DNA of 64,000 bases from Symsagittifera roscoffensis (Eukaryota; Xenacoelomorpha; Acoela; Convolutidae), in contig NC_087071.1 of NCBI RefSeq assembly GCF_963678635.1, positions 4,231,624 through 4,295,623 of the forward strand, read 5' to 3'. The notes below the pieces were generated by a model that saw nothing but the letters and a program-made list of their open reading frames with translations, was not told where the DNA came from and did no database searches. Shown here in pieces: positions 56,001-64,000 of the stretch (position 1 is its first letter; every line of letters begins with the position of its first letter). The position numbers and the translations under genes are program-made.

Positions 56001-59000
56001 TATAATCGAAATAGAAGTTATTCAAACAACCGAAACCAGAATTATCCGAACAATCGATCAAGGAATAACTCATATAATAGATCGAACTATAACAGACCAA
56101 ACAATAATTACCAAAACAGATCGCGAAATAATTCACAAAATCGACACCCAAGTTATAATAATCGTTATAGAAATTATTCCCAATCACCACACCGGAATAA
56201 TAATAACTATAATAACTCTAATAATCGCCACAGAAGTAGTACACCTAAACATCAAAGACAAATCAATCAAGTACAATCTAACCCAGAAACAACATCAGAC
56301 CCTCCAGGTATTGATGACACAGTAACTGATACGTTACAACTCAATCAAATAAACTGTACATCATCAGATTCAGAAAGTGATACTGAAAACACTCGTTCTA
56401 TCAATATGATAAAAGTCGAAAATGACTATGAATCTGTCATATATGAACAACCCTTTCCATCACACATATATGAAAATCAATCAGAATTTCTTCAAAATTA
56501 TTACACTACACCCATAAATTCCACACCAACGACGCAAGAAACAAACGAGAATAACACTACAGATCAAACCAATAAAAATACCAAAACAAAATGCTTGAAT
56601 ACAAACCACATTTATCAAAATATACAAAAAGAACAACCCAAAGAAAAAATCTGGACAATACCATTTCTCTTAGAAAGCCCAAGAAACAAAGAATTTCAAC
56701 CACCAGACCTTGAAATCGATTTTTTAATTGATTCAGGAGCAGAATCAAACATAATAAACATTCCCACATGGAATGAAATAAAAACTTTACACCCAAAGCT
56801 AACACCTCTTGAAACCTCCAGTAAGCTAGCAACAGCACAAGGATCAACATTGATAAACTACGGGAAAATCCAATTATTTCTCCTCCCTACCAGAACAATG
56901 GAGCAAAGTAAAATTCTAAATAAGCCATTTAAACAAATATTCCATATCACTGATATTAAATATAATATCATTGGAATACCATTTATTTCGAAGTATATAC
57001 CAACAATTAACATCCTAAATAGTAAAATATTAATCAAAGATAAATATACAAAAACAAAAGAAACATCCTTAACATTTTTTCAAAGATTAAATAAACAACC
57101 ACCATTTTTTTCAAAATTTTATCCGATATTTAATCAACAAAGAAAACACCTGAAACCACTATCAGGAAACATCTATAATTTTTCAATCAAACAAGTTCAC
57201 CAATATGATAAAGAACAAAACAAACAAAAATTTTATATGTCAGATTTTGAATTCAAACCTATTCATAAATTTTTCAAAATCACAATCTCTTCAATAAAAT
57301 ATTTAAAAAATTCGAATTCAGATATTATTTCCTTACATGTTTATAACAACACACCTTACCAAGTAACATTACCTTTAGGACTTTTAGGATATTGTGAAAC
57401 TAACGCTACAATATCACCAATACACGAAAAAGCCTATCGCGTAAATAATATACTCCAATTACTAGATATTTGCCAATCTACAATTCTTAATGAAGAATTA
57501 TCTATAAATAATATAATAAGTAACGAAAACAGAAATACGGATTATTTCACAAAAACTCCATATTTCAAACCTACATTCAACATCAGTAACTACACAGAGG
57601 ACCAACAAAAATTTTTAACGATGTTTAATTTCCAACATTCACAAATAACACAAGACGAATTCGAAAAGTTAGCCAAACAGCTAATTAAATATTCATCAGT
57701 CTATGCAACATCAAAATTCGATGTTGGCAAAATCAGTTCATCACTACATCTCCCATTAAAACCAGACGCAGTTTTCAAAAAACAGAGAGCAAGTAAAGTA
57801 CCAATTCACTTACATGATAAAGTAAACAGATTACTCGATATTTTAGAACAGTACAATATTATATCACCAGTTAATAAAGAAGAACAACCAAAAGGCAACA
57901 CATTCATCAACCCCGTTATCATTCTAGCTAAAGGAGAATCATTAAAAATCGTTCTCGACGCTAGATACCTCAATTCACTTATAGATGAATCAAAATGTAA
58001 TTGGCCCATTGAACCAATACAAGTTATTTTAACAAAAATAAACGGCAAATACTTTACAACCGCCGATATGAATAGTGCATACAATCAAATGCCACTAGAT
58101 GAACAATCACGACGTTTAACACAATTTGTTATCGGAAACCAACAATATGAATTTAACCGCTTATTCTATGGAATATCCATAGGACCAGCAGCATTTTCAG
58201 CTTTTATGAGCAAAATTTTTAGACCACTAATACTCAAGAAAAACGCAATCACCTATCTAGACGATGTTTTTATGCAATCACAAACAAAAGACGAAATGTT
58301 CAATGTTTTAGAAAAATATCACCAAATACTTCAGAACGAAAATCTGAAGGCCGCCCCCGATAAATCACACTTCTTTTTGACAAGAGTTAAATTCTTAGGA
58401 CATAACATAGAAAGAAAAACAATCACTCCATTGAAATCACGCATTGACGCTATTCAAAAACTTCAACCACCAACAAATAAAAAGAAAATCCAAGAATTCC
58501 TTGGAATGTTAAACTTTTTAAGTAAATATGTTTATAAAATGCAATTATATCTACGACCATTTTACAACATTCTTAGACAACAAAATAATTTTGAATGGAA
58601 TACAGAACATCAAGCACGATTCGAAGAAATAAAGAAACTTTTAACTGAACAAATTTCAAACACAATTCCAGACCCTGATCAACCATTTTATGCAATGTGC
58701 GATGCTTCGAACTTTGGCATCGGCGCAGCACTATTACAATCACATAATGGTACAAATAAAATGAACCTCATATCAGCAAATTCTCGATTATTCACTCAAG
58801 CAGAGCTACGACTCTCAACTCTAATGAGAGAATGTACAGCCATAATATATACACTGACAGAATATGAATTTCTGATACTTGGATCAAAACATCCCACAGT
58901 TTTATTCACAGACCACAAACCAATCATTTTTCTTTTCACACAGAAATCTAACCCAAACCACCGAGTTTACAGATTTCAATTAATTCTAATGAAATTCCCA

Positions 59001-61268
59001 AACTTACATATAGTTTGGACTGCAGGAAAAAATCTTGCATTACCAGACACCTTAAGTCGAAATACACCACCTGAATTACTTACACGAAAAACAACAGTTG
59101 AAATACCCAAAAACATAAAATTCTACCTTGCAGAAAACGAAACATCACCCCGATTAGAATGCAAATATGCAGTTAAAACTGATATTGAACAATCACAAAT
59201 AAATAATTTACAACATTTCCCACTTTATTTAGATTGTCAAAATAATCATTATGAAGTTGACCTACTTGGAACATCAACTTTTAAACCAATTCCATATTCC
59301 CAATGGATAAAAAATAACACCCAACAAAAACGAACAAAACAACACCAAACTAAAAAAGACCATTTTCCACTAATAGAAAAAGAAAATTTAACTGATAAAA
59401 TAAATTTATCAGGACCACCAACAACCGATTCGAAATACACAATAAATCAAGTTTTTGATCTTCATGACCCATTAGATACAATACCCTTATCTAAATTCGA
59501 AATTGAAAACATTTTTCTCCCTCCAACAGAAACGATTACAATTTCAACACTAAAACAATATCAAAATCTTGACCCGATAATTAGACAACTAAAATCATGG
59601 CACAAATATAAAACTAAACCTAACAAAGCAGATTCAACCATTCTAGGAAACAAAACACTCCTCCGATACTTTCGCAAATTTAACAACACAACAATTAACG
59701 AAAATACAGACCTTTTAGAGTATAACCTGAATGAATCTACAGTTCCATGTCTCCCTTTAAGTATGATTCTTATAGCTTTTAATATTTCACATACACAAAA
59801 TATTAAAGGACACTCTGGATCAGAAAAAACATATTCAAATTTCATACAAAATTTTTACTTCCCAAATGCACCAATCTGGATAAAAGTACTATGCAATGAC
59901 TGTATAGTATGTCAACTAAATAAACCTTACCCAAATCAAAAACAAATAGCACAAAAACAAGATTTTAAAGGACAAAGTTTGTACTTTAATCACCGTATCT
60001 CACTTGATACTAAAGGACCAATTTCACCCTCATCCGAAGGAAACTCCTACATTATGGTAATTGTTGACGCATTCACACACTATGTAGCACTTAACCCAGT
60101 ACCACATTGTAATGCTTATTACGCATATACAACACTCTATGAACACTGGATAGCAAAATTCGGACTACCAGAAATTTTAGTTACAGACAATGGTACAGAA
60201 TTCATAAATAATGAAATAATAACACTATGTCATTTATACAACATTAAACACAAACCACGTACATCTCATGCACCTTGGACAAACGGCTTAGTCGAAGGTA
60301 TGAACCGTTCACTACAAGAATATCTTAGATGTATCATCAACGGAAATGATACAAAATATACCGAATGGTCAGCAGATGTAAAATTATTTCCCTTAGCATA
60401 TAACTCACAAATTACGACAACACTAGGAATGTCACCATACGAAATGGTTTTCAACCAAAAGCCACGCAAACCAATAATGTTTACAGCAAACTCCCATAAA
60501 AACGCACAAGGTTATTGTCAACCAAATAAAGACTCAATTTGCTATAACCTCCCATTACATACGCACGATGAAGATCATTTTCATCACCCACAAATTCTTA
60601 AATTAGCCTCCGGTACACACACCGAATGGATTTTAAATAGAGATAAGAAACACAATGAAATTTACCAAAAAATAACGAAAAAGTTATTACAAAGACAAAA
60701 CATAAATGAACAAATCAATTCACGTTTTACACCAGCTTCCGATTTAAAAATTGGAACATTTGTTTTAATACCTAATTTTAATACTCAAAAAGGAATTTCT
60801 AAAAAATTACAACCCCTCCGAAAAGGACCCTACCAAATAATTGCAAAACCCACTGATGTCACATATAAAATTACCGACTCAAACAAAAAAGAAATCGTTC
60901 AACATCGAAACAACCTATTACCTTATTACCCGAAAGAATACGCACTCCGCGAATTAACTCAATTATATTCTTTCACAGGATTAAAAATCATTCAAAATGA
61001 ACCACATCTGAAAAACACAGAACAAAATGATAACCCCACCGAAAATCAAAACACAAAACCAACCGCCACCAAAAACAATACACAAAACCATAAAGAATCC
61101 CAAAAACAAAGAAAAAATAGAAAAATGACCGAACAAATAATACCCCAAGAAGAAATAGACAAATCTGAACATAGAAAAACAACAAAACTCCGAAATCAAC
61201 CACGTAAAAACTACAAAATGTTCATCCCTCAATCTAAAATATTAAAGAAAGTAGAATTTAAAAAGTAA
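53046..61268 (+). CDS. Gag-Pro-Pol polyprotein, single frame
   Basis: 2740 codons. Residues 1-~290 are a helical N-terminal region of unknown type, then a Gln/Asn-rich spacer. A Ty3/gypsy capsid-type gag domain spans ~604-800 (WFSVLPLEIKSNWKRFTQEF), with a CCHC knuckle at 842-855 (C-X2-C-X4-H-X4-C) and an Arg/Asn/Ser/Tyr-rich tract ~915-1070. Protease has D1229-S-G. RT spans ~1575-1800 with D1674 and YLDD at 1737-1740. RNase H has D1886 (CDASNFGIGAALL). Integrase has an H2249/H2256 and CNDC zinc finger, core D2321, D2381, E2417 (D-X35-E) and a GPY module at 2594-2596. A basic, Gln/Asn-rich tail follows. No gag/pol frameshift is needed, unlike most relatives, so another means must set the Gag:Pol ratio. 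Replicates via RNA and inserts cDNA into host DNA. Confidence 0.97.
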   Translation: MSSTHTPGDETPDDDEIFPFIVDADTDRGQHIFCQNLLVNLFEPGISPCKTEFPDVKIKRQIIDHYLKDICNITQQYGIYSIEFTSPNHNNRTYTIQTDDLDLEFSKVFSEYIKSIQYHNSQRANSIFTNEVFAIIYSYISILENELPLTNVSPTETSKHLRVRHEITLLSSYLNIIKENFTKDDVSQHTKHDLQKILAWFIIDYFTHNIDLIAQARKNFRPQNSNDDTAITEQSDYVWDPEWSHPAFISFPQSISSQAIGTISYIRDYVRVIPLTIDATPLNYNTFLPDTQNNSLNSTVIHNENLNGTRNLTQQDIQTPSHFINEEIVHTTTTQQSISPIRPNLTTPRNTNPSQTQVTLQSTVKPSVAPKYSHMDYQTYRPMTIPSKTRKTFTRNNFADHNYNYTHPSKTNYQPQRNFNQYTKPRNWDNPTAQYNSKNFQPNPPQDRSENYPFFQQNKNKKQTSYQMDYLSSDDDFLQPDIFAPNTQEYRRQGIQRTRTNHRNFSPQPIDAQHQQPIQQQNLINTQSFQPIQQQNPMTAHSYQASQMQNEIPLPYYLQQHEITRNQLSNFSQMPNAAESLQMTMNPYLMGGSSITSNKPLMVFTGTDPEYSVEDYLNAVTANLILNIGPEPINTPLHQNWIHRRTALIQTTLDGAAQKWFSVLPLEIKSNWKRFTQEFSKMFDSERNKQQQRVLCNEIRRLPNETIKQIAVRIETLVRKAYSLNTHDYKNTKMTEILMMTLTPQLRKIAIKKRASHPSSIREPDLDFRKLVDKLEQAEITMKLEETENLKLQYVNRIETTPTNINNIQESETDLVEKITEILNIYEKNPNFKGKPSFKKWCNYCRRYGHSISECRQKQQDSQNKPQKYKEPNKSFYQYMKKDQNLPNKTVHSNNSSGKPLPNNTNYTRNQSPYNSSYRGRSPERRNTYNSSQNHYNRPNSRNNYSRSNSNTQRFVSRSNSQSRNNYYPNNQSRNSSYNRNRNYSYNRNRSYSNNRNQNYPNNRSRNNSYNRSNYNRPNNNYQNRSRNNSQNRHPSYNNRYRNYSQSPHRNNNNYNNSNNRHRSSTPKHQRQINQVQSNPETTSDPPGIDDTVTDTLQLNQINCTSSDSESDTENTRSINMIKVENDYESVIYEQPFPSHIYENQSEFLQNYYTTPINSTPTTQETNENNTTDQTNKNTKTKCLNTNHIYQNIQKEQPKEKIWTIPFLLESPRNKEFQPPDLEIDFLIDSGAESNIINIPTWNEIKTLHPKLTPLETSSKLATAQGSTLINYGKIQLFLLPTRTMEQSKILNKPFKQIFHITDIKYNIIGIPFISKYIPTINILNSKILIKDKYTKTKETSLTFFQRLNKQPPFFSKFYPIFNQQRKHLKPLSGNIYNFSIKQVHQYDKEQNKQKFYMSDFEFKPIHKFFKITISSIKYLKNSNSDIISLHVYNNTPYQVTLPLGLLGYCETNATISPIHEKAYRVNNILQLLDICQSTILNEELSINNIISNENRNTDYFTKTPYFKPTFNISNYTEDQQKFLTMFNFQHSQITQDEFEKLAKQLIKYSSVYATSKFDVGKISSSLHLPLKPDAVFKKQRASKVPIHLHDKVNRLLDILEQYNIISPVNKEEQPKGNTFINPVIILAKGESLKIVLDARYLNSLIDESKCNWPIEPIQVILTKINGKYFTTADMNSAYNQMPLDEQSRRLTQFVIGNQQYEFNRLFYGISIGPAAFSAFMSKIFRPLILKKNAITYLDDVFMQSQTKDEMFNVLEKYHQILQNENLKAAPDKSHFFLTRVKFLGHNIERKTITPLKSRIDAIQKLQPPTNKKKIQEFLGMLNFLSKYVYKMQLYLRPFYNILRQQNNFEWNTEHQARFEEIKKLLTEQISNTIPDPDQPFYAMCDASNFGIGAALLQSHNGTNKMNLISANSRLFTQAELRLSTLMRECTAIIYTLTEYEFLILGSKHPTVLFTDHKPIIFLFTQKSNPNHRVYRFQLILMKFPNLHIVWTAGKNLALPDTLSRNTPPELLTRKTTVEIPKNIKFYLAENETSPRLECKYAVKTDIEQSQINNLQHFPLYLDCQNNHYEVDLLGTSTFKPIPYSQWIKNNTQQKRTKQHQTKKDHFPLIEKENLTDKINLSGPPTTDSKYTINQVFDLHDPLDTIPLSKFEIENIFLPPTETITISTLKQYQNLDPIIRQLKSWHKYKTKPNKADSTILGNKTLLRYFRKFNNTTINENTDLLEYNLNESTVPCLPLSMILIAFNISHTQNIKGHSGSEKTYSNFIQNFYFPNAPIWIKVLCNDCIVCQLNKPYPNQKQIAQKQDFKGQSLYFNHRISLDTKGPISPSSEGNSYIMVIVDAFTHYVALNPVPHCNAYYAYTTLYEHWIAKFGLPEILVTDNGTEFINNEIITLCHLYNIKHKPRTSHAPWTNGLVEGMNRSLQEYLRCIINGNDTKYTEWSADVKLFPLAYNSQITTTLGMSPYEMVFNQKPRKPIMFTANSHKNAQGYCQPNKDSICYNLPLHTHDEDHFHHPQILKLASGTHTEWILNRDKKHNEIYQKITKKLLQRQNINEQINSRFTPASDLKIGTFVLIPNFNTQKGISKKLQPLRKGPYQIIAKPTDVTYKITDSNKKEIVQHRNNLLPYYPKEYALRELTQLYSFTGLKIIQNEPHLKNTEQNDNPTENQNTKPTATKNNTQNHKESQKQRKNRKMTEQIIPQEEIDKSEHRKTTKLRNQPRKNYKMFIPQSKILKKVEFKK
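55569..55610 (+). other. nucleocapsid CCHC zinc knuckle
   Basis: CNYCRRYGHSISEC, canonical C-X2-C-X4-H-X4-C. Marks the Gag nucleocapsid. Confidence 0.95.
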
Positions 61269-61869
61269 TTTTAAGATTTTATACTTCACAATCTTGAAAC
61301 CTCCGTAACATTTTTCATTTCAATTTTTCAAAATAACATGCTCACAAGTACGCAATAATTCTAGTTCAAAATAGACCAATAGGATTCATCCAATCCGCCA
61401 CTTTCTCTAACTCAAACTAAGATCAATTAGACGAATAATCTAGAACTCCAGGCACATCTCTAACTATAACTTTACAACCTCCAGGTCAAAAATAAGCAAA
61501 CCACTCCAACTTGACAGCTAAAATAAACATCACCATAATACCGTACCCCTCCCTTATCTAATAACCCAAAGATCAACAATATTTCCCCAACTCAGACCAC
61601 GAATACCCCCAAAACAAATTTGATAACTTAGCCTAAAGTAACAAAGTGAAGATTTTAATTAGCCTAAAGTATAAAAATCTCACCATACCCCGGATCATTT
61701 GACAAACAAAAATAAAGAAAAAGACGACCTCCCAGTCACCATGAAAATTGCCCCCAACAATTTTTTACATAACTAAACCCACTTGTCAAAAAAACTAATA
61801 AATAATTCGACCACACTAGAAAATCGCCTCAAACAGCAAAAAATATTCGACCAAGAGATCATTTCTTAA
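61269..61869 (+). other. spacer between pol and downstream ORFs
   Basis: 601 bp, A/C-rich, without a long frame. The 16-bp-scale motif ATTAGCCTAAAGTA occurs twice (~61630 and ~61660). May hold signals for a subgenomic RNA. Confidence 0.45.
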
Positions 61870-62100
61870 ATGCTCTTCTCTCAAACAGTTGCTCAAATAC
61901 TTATAAATTTTAAACATTTTTTTTCAATACTTGAAGCCTTTATAATATTTCTTTTTGATATACTTGAATATTTTCTAATAATCCTAATCATTTTTTGTAA
62001 CATTTTTTTAATTTTCTACACTATACTCGAACTATTCCTCCAACTTTCCAAAACCCTTGAATATATTCACAGGTACGATTTTAACAACTTGTCTAAATGA
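61870..62100 (+). CDS. small hydrophobic ORF A of the retroelement
   Basis: 76 codons. Most of the protein is two hydrophobic stretches (residues ~18-35 and ~37-60) separated by an acidic residue, with a polar C-terminus. Predicted small integral membrane protein, viroporin-like in size, but no family match can be claimed. The stop codon overlaps the next start as ATGA, suggesting coupled translation. T-rich coding contrasts with the A-rich rest and reflects hydrophobic codons. Confidence 0.45.
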   Translation: MLFSQTVAQILINFKHFFSILEAFIIFLFDILEYFLIILIIFCNIFLIFYTILELFLQLSKTLEYIHRYDFNNLSK

Positions 62101-62285
62101 TACGAACAATTTTCAGTAGAACTGATATTTTTTTATTGTTTGTAATTTTCATAACATTTTTATCATCCCTCATTTTGACAATATGTAAATGTATAAAGAA
62201 AGCAATCATCACATTTGCCCTAGCAACAATTTTTCTAATTATTTTTTTGGAAGAATATTATAATAAACATAAACCTTCCCACTAA
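62097..62285 (+). CDS. small hydrophobic ORF B of the retroelement
   Basis: 62 codons starting in the ATGA overlap. Two hydrophobic segments (IFLLFVIFITFLSSLILTI and IITFALATIFLIIFL) flank CKCIKK, with a charged tail. Predicted double-spanning membrane peptide. Unknown function. Confidence 0.45.
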   Translation: MIRTIFSRTDIFLLFVIFITFLSSLILTICKCIKKAIITFALATIFLIIFLEEYYNKHKPSH

Positions 62286-62290
62286 AGTAA

Positions 62291-63427
62291 CAATTCAAAA
62301 ATCCATCAAAAATTGCTACCCAACAGTCACAGAATCAGTCTTCACCGACATCATCCCAAGATAATCCAACACCACCTTCAACTACTCAAAATCCTCAAAC
62401 ATCTACACGAATTTCTTTTCAAGACAATCCATACACTTTTGAAGAACGGCACGCTCGTTTATCTGAACCACTAGAACCAGTTCAACGACAAGCACCTCTA
62501 AGCGAACCAACATATAACCTATACCCAACACTACCACAAGAACTAAGTAGAATACGAAACCTTAGTCAAAACCAAAACACAACAGAAATAAATAGACAAA
62601 TTATACATCCTCGACGAAATAGAAATTTTCAAACTCCCCGAGTTCATTTTGATATACCTCAATCCCCATCACAAACCACTCCAGAAAACACCACTGGTAT
62701 CACACCAGAAACTCCTACACTTTTTTCACAACGAAGCACTTCAAGTCTACCTTCAGACTACTTAGGTTCAACACCAACATCTGAACAAGCACGAGAAAAT
62801 CCTTTTAACCCCCCAAACCTAACATCACGACTGCCATATTGGACTACACATTCATTTACACAAGGTGAACCAAATTTAGTCAATGACCCCATAGATATTT
62901 CTACGGATACAACAACATCCTCATCACTACCAGAAACATTATCACTACCATCAACACCATCAATAAGCCAATTTTCACCACTACCCTTTAACTTAAATTT
63001 TCCAAACAATCTCGACGCCAGATATCGAGAACAATCATTAACAAATATTCCTTTAAGATTAGATTGGAATACATTCACAGCACCTCCACCATTATTTGGA
63101 CAACATCAAGAAAGTAACCGCCTTCATAACTGGGCACTTAATAGATTACAATATCGCCAAGATATTCACAACGATATCCGTGATCACAATATTCAAATAC
63201 TCCAACAAAACAGTTTACAATTAAAGTTTGAAATCACAGTTAAATTAAACAACATTACTCAACATCCCTACCCATTAAATCCACCTAACATAACAGCTCA
63301 ATCACTACCACCACCATTTATAACTACTGAAGTAATATATAAATACGACAGATATACCAAAAACACAATTGGTTACATTACATTTTATAACCCATACTCA
63401 GGATTATCATACACATGTATATTCTAA
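62291..63427 (+). CDS. ATG-less 379-codon ORF X of the retroelement
   Basis: Open from just after a TAA at 62288 to a TAA at 63425, with no Met codon at all. The N-terminal two thirds are Pro/Thr/Ser/Gln-rich and probably disordered. The last ~110 residues look folded (WALNRLQYRQDIHND, LKFEITVKLNNITQHPYPLN, IGYITFYNPYSGLSYTCIF). Codon use (A-ending) equals gag-pol. The absence of stops over 1.1 kb of A-rich DNA argues for selection. It must be reached by splicing (an acceptor candidate CTACCCAACAG ends at ~62326), non-AUG start or other recoding. Overlaps the envelope ORF start by 13 nt. Not recognised. Confidence 0.7.
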   Translation, partial: QFKNPSKIATQQSQNQSSPTSSQDNPTPPSTTQNPQTSTRISFQDNPYTFEERHARLSEPLEPVQRQAPLSEPTYNLYPTLPQELSRIRNLSQNQNTTEINRQIIHPRRNRNFQTPRVHFDIPQSPSQTTPENTTGITPETPTLFSQRSTSSLPSDYLGSTPTSEQARENPFNPPNLTSRLPYWTTHSFTQGEPNLVNDPIDISTDTTTSSSLPETLSLPSTPSISQFSPLPFNLNFPNNLDARYREQSLTNIPLRLDWNTFTAPPPLFGQHQESNRLHNWALNRLQYRQDIHNDIRDHNIQILQQNSLQLKFEITVKLNNITQHPYPLNPPNITAQSLPPPFITTEVIYKYDRYTKNTIGYITFYNPYSGLSYTCIF

Positions 63428-64000
63428 AATTATTAATTTTTCTCCAACTCCTTTTTCTAGTAACCTCAAATCAAAACATAAACCCTTCCCCTCGTACAGG
63501 ACCACAAGATTTATTAGTAACACATTACGATTGCGAAGAAAATGAACAAAAAACACTACATAAATATGCAATAAATCAAGTATCACAATGTGAAACAGAA
63601 CCACAAGCTATAGAAACCACAGATATCATAGCAACACTCTATTCAAAAGCCCGAGCAACAACAGTTACAGGTTATAAATTCACAGCGACATTTTCCGAAA
63701 AGAAAGTACATTGTTCACAAGTCTCCAACGGCAACAAAAACCGACTTGACCATGAATCATTCTATCAAAGTAATATAGAACGTCTTTTACATCTCAATCC
63801 CGACGATTGTAAAAATGAATTACTTAGACTAAACATCACACAAAATAAAAATTCCCAAAGAAAATTAGTTAATTTTCAAGTTTTTTCAGACTCTGTACAC
63901 CAATCACAACTTGAAAGACACCAAGGACATATAAAACTAGACGAAAAATACCCGTATAACGGCGCACACGGACGATTAACCTATGACCTACATGATAAAC
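63415..64000 (+). CDS. envelope-like glycoprotein, N-terminal part
   Basis: Open from ATG 63415 through the window end (195 codons visible). Residues 1-18 are a strong signal peptide (MYILKLLIFLQLLFLVTS). The ectodomain has spaced cysteines (HYDCEEN, QCETEP, HCSQV, DDCKNE) and an N-glycosylation site (NIT). Position after pol and the signal peptide identify it as the env gene. The Y-D-C ... C start is reminiscent of class-III-type fusion glycoproteins described in chuvirus-like and some errantivirus envelopes (inference). Transmembrane segment and furin site would be outside. Overlaps ORF X by 13 nt. Confidence 0.7.
   Translation, partial: MYILKLLIFLQLLFLVTSNQNINPSPRTGPQDLLVTHYDCEENEQKTLHKYAINQVSQCETEPQAIETTDIIATLYSKARATTVTGYKFTATFSEKKVHCSQVSNGNKNRLDHESFYQSNIERLLHLNPDDCKNELLRLNITQNKNSQRKLVNFQVFSDSVHQSQLERHQGHIKLDEKYPYNGAHGRLTYDLHDK

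Larger units (their letters stand above)
51051..64000 (+). mobile_element. envelope-bearing Ty3/gypsy (errantivirus-like) element, right end outside window
   Basis: At least 12.9 kb: candidate 5' LTR, leader, basic ORF, fused gag-pro-pol, two small hydrophobic ORFs, an ATG-less ORF and an envelope-like ORF cut by the edge. No stop or frameshift in the 2740-codon polyprotein and all enzymatic motifs intact, suggesting a recent insertion. The plus strand is visibly A-rich and G-poor. The orientation is antisense to the LRR gene, whose most 5' visible exon (50312-50403) begins at a splice acceptor only ~650 bp away. Confidence 0.85.

Noticed and set aside
53046-61268. A gag/pol frameshift or stop readthrough site
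   Set aside because: The frame is continuous from gag through integrase; none is needed.
51351-64000. G-to-A hypermutation as the cause of A-richness
   Set aside because: Hypermutation would create many Trp-to-stop changes, but the ORFs are intact; the bias looks intrinsic.
1-64000. CRISPR arrays, rRNA, operons or other prokaryotic features
   Set aside because: None seen; spliced genes and SINEs show the DNA is eukaryotic.

Overview
The window is animal nuclear DNA: AT-rich, with short coding exons split by long introns and many transposons. Two host genes lie on the minus strand, and an almost intact envelope-bearing LTR retroelement fills the right end on the plus strand. The DCX-PLAT and LRR architectures, tRNA-derived SINEs, a Polinton/Maverick remnant and a Tc1/mariner-type foldback element point to a metazoan, probably an invertebrate. 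I cannot name the species.

Region 1-9.5 kb is intronic or intergenic and full of decayed repeats. It holds a Ty3/gypsy zinc-knuckle and protease remnant (~110-690), a Ty1/copia fragment with an internal initiator-Met tRNA primer site (1228-1241) and a gag stub (1298-~1555), diverged direct repeats (~1.56-2.47 and ~4.78-5.78 kb), an inverted duplication (2719-3179) and a candidate MITE (7780-8607).

Region 9.5-27.8 kb (minus) is host gene 1. Eleven coding exons with matching splice phases give 574 residues: acidic N-terminus, two doublecortin (DCX) domains, one complete PLAT domain and the start of a second. The gene runs off the recognised region to the left. Its 11.6-kb intron (12955-24586) carries a 2.9-kb Polinton-like remnant (20193-23095) with long terminal inverted repeats, a broken double-jelly-roll capsid gene and an adenain-type protease whose expected catalytic His is Tyr.

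Region 32.85-50.4 kb (minus) is host gene 2, seven phase-consistent exons giving 313 residues of a leucine-rich repeat protein with a Cys-rich C-terminal module (LRRC63-like by architecture). Its first recognised exon starts at a splice acceptor, so earlier exons lie farther right. Its introns contain a Tc1/mariner-type foldback element with TA flanks, tRNA SINEs and a ~600-bp dispersed repeat in several same-orientation copies. A MITE with 9-bp target duplications lies just downstream of the gene.

Region 51.05-64 kb (plus) is a long Ty3/gypsy element with a candidate 300-bp 5' LTR. In order it has a 1.25-kb leader with internal repeats, a small basic ORF, a single 2740-codon gag-pro-pol ORF with intact catalytic motifs, two tiny hydrophobic ORFs joined by ATGA, a 379-codon ORF with no ATG, and a signal-peptide-bearing envelope-like ORF cut by the window edge. 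Its coding strand is strikingly A-rich and G-poor. It appears to sit antisense in an upstream intron of gene 2. This accessory-gene-rich, errantivirus-like element is the most novel system in the window.
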